NCBI GenBank assembly: GCA_005877655.1
Contig: VBOC01000198.1
Span: 1-11,555, forward strand
Direction: 5' to 3'
From: Ignavibacteria bacterium
GTDB lineage: Bacteria; Bacteroidota; Ignavibacteria; UBA10030; SZUA-254
Length of the DNA: 11,555 nucleotides
This document shows, piece after piece, positions 6,824 through 11,555 of this stretch (positions are counted from its first letter, which is position 1; every line of letters begins with the position of its first letter). The notes under the pieces were generated by a model. It ran no database searches. It was given only the letters and a program-made list of their open reading frames with translations, and was not told the DNA's origin. Both the position numbers and the translations under genes were made by a program.

Positions 6824-7669
6824 TTACCTCGTTCCGATCTTCTGAACAACCCCGGTCAGGAGGGATTGCAGAGGCTCTTTTACAAGGGCCGCAACCTCCG
6901 TAACTTCCCTGTGCGTCAGTTTGTCGGCCGCGATCCCTGTGGCGAGATTTGTAATGCAGGAGATCCCGCCGAGGCGTATCCCGAGCGCGTGCGCCAGTGA
7001 GACCTCATTGACCGTCGACATGCCGATGGCATCGCCCCCGATCCGGCGGATCATCTCCACTTCGGCCACTGTCTCGTAACTCGGCCCCTTGATCCCGCAA
7101 TAGATCCCCTGACGTAACTCGATGTTCGATTCCCGGCCGACGGCCCTCATGATGTCCCGAATCTCCGGGTCATAGAGGTCGCCGCCGCGCGAGGGACGCC
7201 GGAGATGTTTTATCGGGTTCTCGAACGTGAGGTTAATCTGGTCTGTAATGATCATCAGGTCAGCGGGGCGGAAGTTCATGTGGAGCCCCCCGGCGGCATT
7301 CGTCAAAAGGAGAATCTTGATTCCAAGCCGGTGGGCGATCCGGATCGGGTAAAGCACCGAATCGAGATCTCCCGATTCATACAGATGTACGCGTCCCTGG
7401 AAGACCAGAAGCGAGACGCCGCTGAGCTTTCCGGCGACAATTGTTCCGACGTGGCCCTCGACCGTCGCGCGGGGATAATTAGGGACAGTATCGATCGGCA
7501 CGACCTGGCTCGCCCGGAGCCCGTCGCCGAATTCTCCAAGCCCCGAGCCGAGAATGATGCCGATCTTCGGTCTGTGCTTCAGCCGGGACCTGAGGTGCGC
7601 GGCGGATGTGTCGATCCGGGCGTCGATGTCGCGCACGCTCACAAGAGGACTAGATCGCTTCTTTTTCAT
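6824..7669 (-). CDS. punA: Purine nucleoside phosphorylase, trimeric type
   Basis: This cytoplasmic enzyme converts inosine or guanosine plus phosphate to the free base and ribose-1-phosphate. Its 281 residues fit the trimeric PNP/MTAP family. Visible signatures are GSGLG (41-45), EGHVG (71-75, with H73), the phosphate-binding GRVHLYE (92-98), TNAAGG (123-128), GPSYET (195-200), GMSTV (216-220) and CITNLATG (238-245). E199 and N241 correspond to Glu201 and Asn243 of the mammalian enzyme, a pair associated with 6-oxopurine specificity, so inosine and guanosine are more likely substrates than methylthioadenosine. The ATG at 7669 overlaps the end of the upstream permease gene by 20 nt, which ties it to the nucleoside transporter operon. 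Its stop is 7 bp from the stop of the octaheme cytochrome gene. Confidence 0.94.
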   Translation of the reverse strand: MKKKRSSPLVSVRDIDARIDTSAAHLRSRLKHRPKIGIILGSGLGEFGDGLRASQVVPIDTVPNYPRATVEGHVGTIVAGKLSGVSLLVFQGRVHLYESGDLDSVLYPIRIAHRLGIKILLLTNAAGGLHMNFRPADLMIITDQINLTFENPIKHLRRPSRGGDLYDPEIRDIMRAVGRESNIELRQGIYCGIKGPSYETVAEVEMIRRIGGDAIGMSTVNEVSLAHALGIRLGGISCITNLATGIAADKLTHREVTEVAALVKEPLQSLLTGVVQKIGTR

Positions 7670-8510
7670 AGGGTATCCCGACGGACGCCGGTGCCGTCGA
7701 ACGTCCGATGAATCCGGCGAGGACGATCATCGTGAGGAGATAGGGAATCATCTGGACCAACTGCAGATAGCGGGAGGCCGATTCGAGCTGGATCGTCAGG
7801 CTTTCAGCAAATCCGAACAACAGGGCGGCGGAGAGGGCCCCGATCGGAGTCCATTTGCCGATGATCATAGCCGCCAGAGCAATGAACCCCCGCCCGGCAG
7901 ACATACCGTCGGTGAAACTGTGCTGATCGACGGCAAGCCAGGCGCCCGCAAGACCCGTAAGGCCGCCGCACATGATGAGGCCCGCGTAGCGCAATCGCGC
8001 CACGTTGACTCCGAGGCTGTCCGCCGCCTCGGGATGCTCGCCGACGGCTCTGAGCCGCAGGCCGAATTTCGTGCGGAAGAGCAGGATGTGCGATGCGACC
8101 ACGAGTAAACCGGTAGTAATCAAAAAGGGATTTTTCAGCACAGGCACTGCTGCAAGGAAGCTCCACTGTTCGATGCCGGCAATGCGGGCCGAATTGCTCG
8201 AGCTGTTGAAGAGCAACTGGCATGAAAACTTTGTTATGCCGACCGCGAACAGATTGACCGCAATCCCGCTCACGATCTGGTCGGCCTTCAGAGTCACGCA
8301 AATCACCCCGCAGAGAATTCCAAACATCGGGCTTCCGGTAACAAATGCCGCAGCGGTGGTCGCGAACGCGGAGACGAGCAGAATCCCCTCAAGCGCGATA
8401 TTTACGACGCCTCCCCGTTCGCTGAATGTGGCACCGAGCGCCGGAAGAGCGTACGGAATCGAGATGCGGGCGATCTGAGTCAAGAAGGCGAGGGTGAAGA
8501 GGGCGTCCAT
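7650..8510 (-). CDS. Nucleoside-type ABC transporter permease, NupQ-like
   Basis: This is the second membrane subunit of a BMP-type nucleoside/sugar importer. From the ATG at 8510 it has 286 residues. A GTG at 8513 is an equally possible start: the upstream stop TGA overlaps the ATG by 1 nt and the GTG by 4 nt. Family signatures are FSERGGVVNIALEGI (29-43), KADQIVSGIAVNL (75-87), LRAVGEHPEAADSLGVNV (153-170, the cytoplasmic loop facing the ATPase) and RGFIALAAMIIGKW (207-220). Between TGSP (58-61) and LKADQ (74-78) only 12 residues remain. Relatives carry a full helix there, roughly 13-16 residues longer, so a short in-frame loss is suspected. That comparison rests on memory of the family. 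The 3' end overlaps the phosphorylase gene. Confidence 0.9.
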   Translation of the reverse strand: MDALFTLAFLTQIARISIPYALPALGATFSERGGVVNIALEGILLVSAFATTAAAFVTGSPMFGILCGVICVTLKADQIVSGIAVNLFAVGITKFSCQLLFNSSSNSARIAGIEQWSFLAAVPVLKNPFLITTGLLVVASHILLFRTKFGLRLRAVGEHPEAADSLGVNVARLRYAGLIMCGGLTGLAGAWLAVDQHSFTDGMSAGRGFIALAAMIIGKWTPIGALSAALLFGFAESLTIQLESASRYLQLVQMIPYLLTMIVLAGFIGRSTAPASVGIPYEKEAI

Positions 8511-9568
8511 CACGCGGCCGACTTCTGCTGGACGGCAAGCATCCAGCGATCGACAAGCCGGGAAAGGACGATCACAAACATGATCATGATCGCCTCGAGA
8601 ATGTTTGCCAGTTCCTTGGGGACAACCGTGTTAATTGTGAGGCTTCCATATCCGAGGATCCCAAAAAACAGCGAAGTTGCGATGATGCCCAACGGGTGAT
8701 TCTTCGCGAGCAGGGCGACGGCGATGCCGATAAATCCGACGTTCTCGGAAAAACCCAGCTCAAAGTAATGCTTGTATCCGAGAACAAAGTTGCTTCCAAC
8801 CAGCCCCGCAAGCCCGCCGGAGACAGCCAGCACAAGCACAGTTTGCCTGGCCACATCGATGCCCGCATAGGCGGCGGCATTCCTGCTGAGCCCCGTGGCG
8901 CGAAGCTCGTAGCCAGGACGCGATTTCCAAAGAAAGATATAACTCGCGTAGCAGACGCAGAGGGCCAGCAGCAGGCTCAGGTTCACCGGGGCCCCCTGGA
9001 ACGCCCCGGTCAGGAGGTCGAGGCGGGGAATTTCCGCGGCCCTGGCGATGGCGGGAGTGTGGACCGTGGCCGGAACAAGGAATACGTTGGTTACCAGGTA
9101 GCTCACGAGGGCAGTACCTATGAAATTCATCATGATGGTATTGATGACCTCGTGCGCCCCGAAGCGGGCCTTGAGAAATCCCGGAATCGCTCCCCAGAGC
9201 GCCCCTCCCGCGCTCCCCGCGACGAGCGCAGCGGGCATGAGCAATCCCGAAGGAATCCAGTGCCCTGAACAGCCGACGAGGGCTGTTAGGAACGCCCCGA
9301 CGGTCAGTTGTCCTTCGGCGCCGATGTTGAACAGGCCGCCCCGAAAGCTGATCGCGGCTGCAAGACCTGTGAACATCAGGGGCGTGGCCCGGAAGAGCAC
9401 CTGGCCGAGGACGTAAGAGTTGCCGAAGGTCTGAGAGAAGAACAGGCCATAGACGTCGACGGGGCTCCGGCCGATCGCGAGAATAAGCAGTGCGCCGATG
9501 GCGAACGAGACCGCCGATGCGACAGCCGGACCGGCGAGGGGATAAAAATTAACTCTGGGCAGCCTCAA
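8510..9568 (-). CDS. Nucleoside-type ABC transporter permease, NupP-like
   Basis: This is the first membrane subunit of the importer, 352 residues with about eight to ten hydrophobic segments. The family hallmark FRGGLFNIGAEGQLTVGAF (76-93 region) is intact, as are GAHEVINTIMMNFIG (137-151) and LRATGLSRNAAAYAGIDV (222-239), the loop expected to contact the ATPase. No ATG is available: the frame opens with TTG at 9568, which overlaps the end of the ATPase gene by 20 nt, and no later ATG or GTG comes before the first helix. Its TGA overlaps the start of the next permease. Together with the neighbours this indicates a translationally coupled BMP-ATPase-permease-permease-PNP operon. Confidence 0.92.
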   Translation of the reverse strand: MRLPRVNFYPLAGPAVASAVSFAIGALLILAIGRSPVDVYGLFFSQTFGNSYVLGQVLFRATPLMFTGLAAAISFRGGLFNIGAEGQLTVGAFLTALVGCSGHWIPSGLLMPAALVAGSAGGALWGAIPGFLKARFGAHEVINTIMMNFIGTALVSYLVTNVFLVPATVHTPAIARAAEIPRLDLLTGAFQGAPVNLSLLLALCVCYASYIFLWKSRPGYELRATGLSRNAAAYAGIDVARQTVLVLAVSGGLAGLVGSNFVLGYKHYFELGFSENVGFIGIAVALLAKNHPLGIIATSLFFGILGYGSLTINTVVPKELANILEAIMIMFVIVLSRLVDRWMLAVQQKSAA

Positions 9569-10544
9569 GCCCGCGGTGCTTCTGGAATCCCGTCATATAC
9601 AGGCCGAGCTCACGTTCGTTGGTTTCAGAAGTATGAAAGATGCCGTTGAGGCGGCCCTCGTACATGACGGCGATGCGATCGGCTAACTCGAGCAACTCCG
9701 TCAAATCGGAAGAGAGAAGAAGGATGGCCTTCCCCCGGTTTCGCTCCCTGATGATTGCGCTGTGCACGAAGTCAATCGCTCTGATGTCGAGACCGCGGGT
9801 CGGCTGGCTCGCCACGATGAGTGCTGCGTCCTTCGACAGCTCCCGCCCGACGACGACTTTCTGCTGGTTCCCTCCGGAGAGCGACTTCACCGGAAGGTCC
9901 TTCCGCCGCGGCCGGATGTCGAACCCCTCGATGATTCGCTCCGCATGTTCGTCGATCTTCGCCCGGTCAAGAAGCATGAGCCGCGAGAACTCAGGCTCTC
10001 GGTGCCTCCCGAGGATGAGGTTTTCCAGGACCGTGAAGCCGAGCACGATGCCGAACTTAATCCGGTCTTCCGGTATATGGGCGAGCGCTCGCGTCGAAAG
10101 GCGGTCCGACGCGTTCCCCGATCTGACAACCACGCGGCCGTTTATGAATCGCCTTAACCCCGTGATGGCCTGTACCAGCTCAGACTGGCCGTTCCCTTCG
10201 ACCGCCGCGATGCCGAGGATCTCACCTTGATCGATAGTAAACGAGACGTCGCGCACGGCCGGGAGCAGGCGGTCGTTCAGCACGGACAGATGCTCGACAT
10301 TGACGACCGTCTCGCCTCCACCGCGCGGGACCTTCTGGACCGGCTGGCCGACGTCGTCTCCCACCATCATGCGGGCGATTTCCCGGGCGGAGGTTGACGC
10401 AGTTTCCAATTCTCCTACGACGCTCCCGCGGCGCATGACCGTGACTCGGTCGCTAATCGTCATGACCTCGTTCAGCTTATGTGTGATGAGTATAACGGTT
10501 TTTCCCTGCTTCTTCAAGCGCCGGATGAACGGGGGTTGGTTCAT
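9549..10544 (-). CDS. ABC transporter ATPase, C-terminal part (frameshifted gene)
   Basis: These 331 codons hold the end of the first nucleotide-binding domain and the whole second one of a NupO/RbsA-like twin ATPase. From residue 6 onward the frame reads FIRRLKKQGKTVILITHK, which includes the switch histidine (H22) of domain 1. Domain 2 shows a degenerate Walker A (VEGNGQSE, 115-122), an intact signature LSGGNQQKV (222-230) and a degenerate Walker B (LIVASQPTRGLD, 242-253), the usual pattern for the weak second site in this family. The ATG at 10544 is not a natural start: it overlaps codons for the conserved DEPT of the upstream fragment in another frame. Real expression would need the two fragments joined. 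Either the gene is broken or the sequence has a local error. Confidence 0.85.
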   Translation of the reverse strand: MNQPPFIRRLKKQGKTVILITHKLNEVMTISDRVTVMRRGSVVGELETASTSAREIARMMVGDDVGQPVQKVPRGGGETVVNVEHLSVLNDRLLPAVRDVSFTIDQGEILGIAAVEGNGQSELVQAITGLRRFINGRVVVRSGNASDRLSTRALAHIPEDRIKFGIVLGFTVLENLILGRHREPEFSRLMLLDRAKIDEHAERIIEGFDIRPRRKDLPVKSLSGGNQQKVVVGRELSKDAALIVASQPTRGLDIRAIDFVHSAIIRERNRGKAILLLSSDLTELLELADRIAVMYEGRLNGIFHTSETNERELGLYMTGFQKHRGLEAAQS

Positions 10545-11037
10545 CGAGAATCAGAAGCTCCGCCTTGCGGTACAGGATCTTGAGAATCTCAACGCGCTGT
10601 TGCATGCCCACCGAGAGCGTTTCGATTCTTGCCCGGAAATCGACGTCAATGCGGTATGCTTGCGAAAGCTGTTCGATCTCCCGTGCCGCCCGGCCCAGAT
10701 CCAACCCGCCCCAGCGGCGGGAGGGTTCGGATCCGAGAATGATGTTCTCGGCGACGGTGAACCTTGGAATCAGCATGAAATGCTGGTGCACCATTCCGAT
10801 TCCAAGCGCAATTGCCGTTCGGGGGGACTCGATTCTCACCTCCCTGCCTTCGAAGCTGATTGATCCCTCGTCCGGCTCTACCATGCCATAGAGAATTTTC
10901 ATCAGGGTGGATTTGCCCGCGCCGTTCTCGCCGACCAGCGCATGGATGTCGCCTTTGCGCACGCGAACGGTGACTTGGTCATTCGCCTTCACGCCGCCAA
11001 AGGCCTTTGTGATTTCCTTCAGTTCAACAACGTACAC
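10477..11037 (-). CDS. ABC transporter ATPase, N-terminal part (frameshifted gene)
   Basis: This is the first nucleotide-binding domain of the nucleoside importer's ATPase. It starts at GTG 11037, 29 nt after the BMP gene. Walker A is GENGAGKST (36-44), the Q-loop is HQHF (84-87, Q85), the signature is LSVGMQQRVEI (141-151) and Walker B is LLILDEPT (161-168). After DEPT the family continues with a conserved stretch of about 13 residues (AVLTPQE...) before the helix that reads FIRRLKK. Here that helix follows almost at once and in the next frame, so about 30-37 nt appear to be missing near 10530-10533 and the frame is broken. The last 17 or so residues of this fragment are out-of-frame translation. 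Intact members of the family have about 510 residues in one chain. Confidence 0.85.
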   Translation of the reverse strand: MYVVELKEITKAFGGVKANDQVTVRVRKGDIHALVGENGAGKSTLMKILYGMVEPDEGSISFEGREVRIESPRTAIALGIGMVHQHFMLIPRFTVAENIILGSEPSRRWGGLDLGRAAREIEQLSQAYRIDVDFRARIETLSVGMQQRVEILKILYRKAELLILDEPTPVHPALEEAGKNRYTHHT

Positions 11038-11066
11038 GGCGGCGGCGGGTTCCTTGTGGGGGAAAA

Positions 11067-11555
11067 TTATTGATTCGGAGCCTTGATCTCGCCTGAAATG
11101 ATCTTCTTTCGAACGTCCTCCACTTTGGCATGGATGCTGTCGGGGATGAGCGCTCTGTTATGCTCGTCGTAGACGTAATCTACTCCCTTGCTGCGCACGT
11201 CGAAGAGAACGACGCGGCCGCCCTGAAACGTTCCTTCTTTTACCGAGCGGATCGTTTCGTAGACTGCATGATCGACGACTTTGATCATACTGGTAAGGAC
11301 GGTCCCGGGCGCCTCAAGATATTGATCAGAATCGACGCCGACCGCCAGCTTGTGCTTTTCTCTCGCCGCCTCAAACACGCCGAGGCCGGTAACACCGGCA
11401 GCGTGATAGATGATATCGGCTCCGCGCTCATACTGACCCAACGCGAGCTCCTTTCCCTTCTCGGGGTTCTTGAAGGCGTCCCCGGTGATCCCGGCGTAGG
11501 CGACGAGCACTTCGCAATCCGGATCGGCGTATTTCACACCGGCCAGGTACCCCGC
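11067..11555 (-). CDS. BMP-family nucleoside-binding lipoprotein (C-terminal part)
   Basis: This is the substrate-binding protein of the importer, of the basic membrane protein family (BmpA/PnrA/NupN-like), which captures nucleosides outside the membrane. The N-terminus lies beyond the window; the frame is open from 11555 and ends with TAA at 11067-11069. The visible part begins AGYLAGVKYADP, then VLVAYAG, GADIIYHAAGVTG, VGVDSDQY and VLTSMIKVVDHAVYE. These are conserved segments of the second lobe, including the ligand-contacting VGVDSDQ. A GTG inside the frame at 11537 is not a start, because conserved residues precede it. The lipoprotein signal cannot be seen. It is the upstream gene of the transporter operon and no terminator separates it from the ATPase gene. 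Confidence 0.93.
   Translation of the reverse strand, partial: AGYLAGVKYADPDCEVLVAYAGITGDAFKNPEKGKELALGQYERGADIIYHAAGVTGLGVFEAAREKHKLAVGVDSDQYLEAPGTVLTSMIKVVDHAVYETIRSVKEGTFQGGRVVLFDVRSKGVDYVYDEHNRALIPDSIHAKVEDVRKKIISGEIKAPNQ

Noticed and set aside
7205..7711. Plus-strand open frame of 168 codons opposite the phosphorylase gene
   Set aside because: It is antisense to conserved PNP motifs and shows no independent coding evidence.
9640..10230. Plus-strand open frame of 196 codons inside the ATPase gene
   Set aside because: It is antisense to the second nucleotide-binding domain and its composition is that of reverse-complement coding DNA.
10477..10544. Programmed ribosomal frameshift joining the two ATPase fragments
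   Set aside because: A frameshift would restore the frame but not the roughly 11-13 conserved residues absent after DEPT. No slippery heptamer or downstream structure was recognised, so a deletion or sequence error fits better.

Overview
The window holds two complete operons, one complete single gene and two gene ends, in a compact, moderately GC-rich bacterial chromosome. BshC (bacillithiol synthesis) together with a menaquinol-type cytochrome b6/subunit IV complex carrying a multiheme cytochrome suggests an anaerobic or facultative lineage near Bacteroidota/Chlorobi/Ignavibacteria or a related uncultured phylum. That placement is an inference from gene content. No rRNA, tRNA, mobile element or CRISPR was seen.

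Layout. 1-104 (+): the C-terminal end of an alkaline-phosphatase-superfamily protein. 121-1770 (-): bshC, converging on it. 1771-1915: an AT-rich divergent promoter region with sigma70-like elements facing both ways. 1916-6816 (+): a four-gene respiratory operon (Rieske protein, cytochrome b6, long subunit IV-like protein, membrane-anchored octaheme cytochrome c) with regular gaps of 19-23 nt. 6824-11555 (-): a purine nucleoside uptake and salvage operon. In transcription order it encodes a BMP-family binding protein (cut by the window end), a two-domain ABC ATPase (frameshifted), two permeases and a purine nucleoside phosphorylase. It converges on the respiratory operon with only 7 bp between stop codons.

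How the genes work together. Rieske, b6 and subunit IV form a quinol-oxidising core. The octaheme protein occupies the place of cytochrome c1 or f and could carry electrons a long way out of the membrane: it has one membrane helix, then a coiled-coil stretch of about 150 residues, then three hemes that look bis-His ligated, then five repeated class-I-like heme modules with Met ligands. The transporter captures nucleosides and imports them, and the phosphorylase splits 6-oxopurine nucleosides to base plus ribose-1-phosphate.

The strongest points for a second look are the octaheme b6-type complex with its altered Qo motif (APWY instead of PEWY), and two apparent short losses in the transporter operon: a frame-breaking one in the ATPase just after Walker B, and an in-frame one in a permease helix. 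These losses are either real decay or assembly/sequencing errors.
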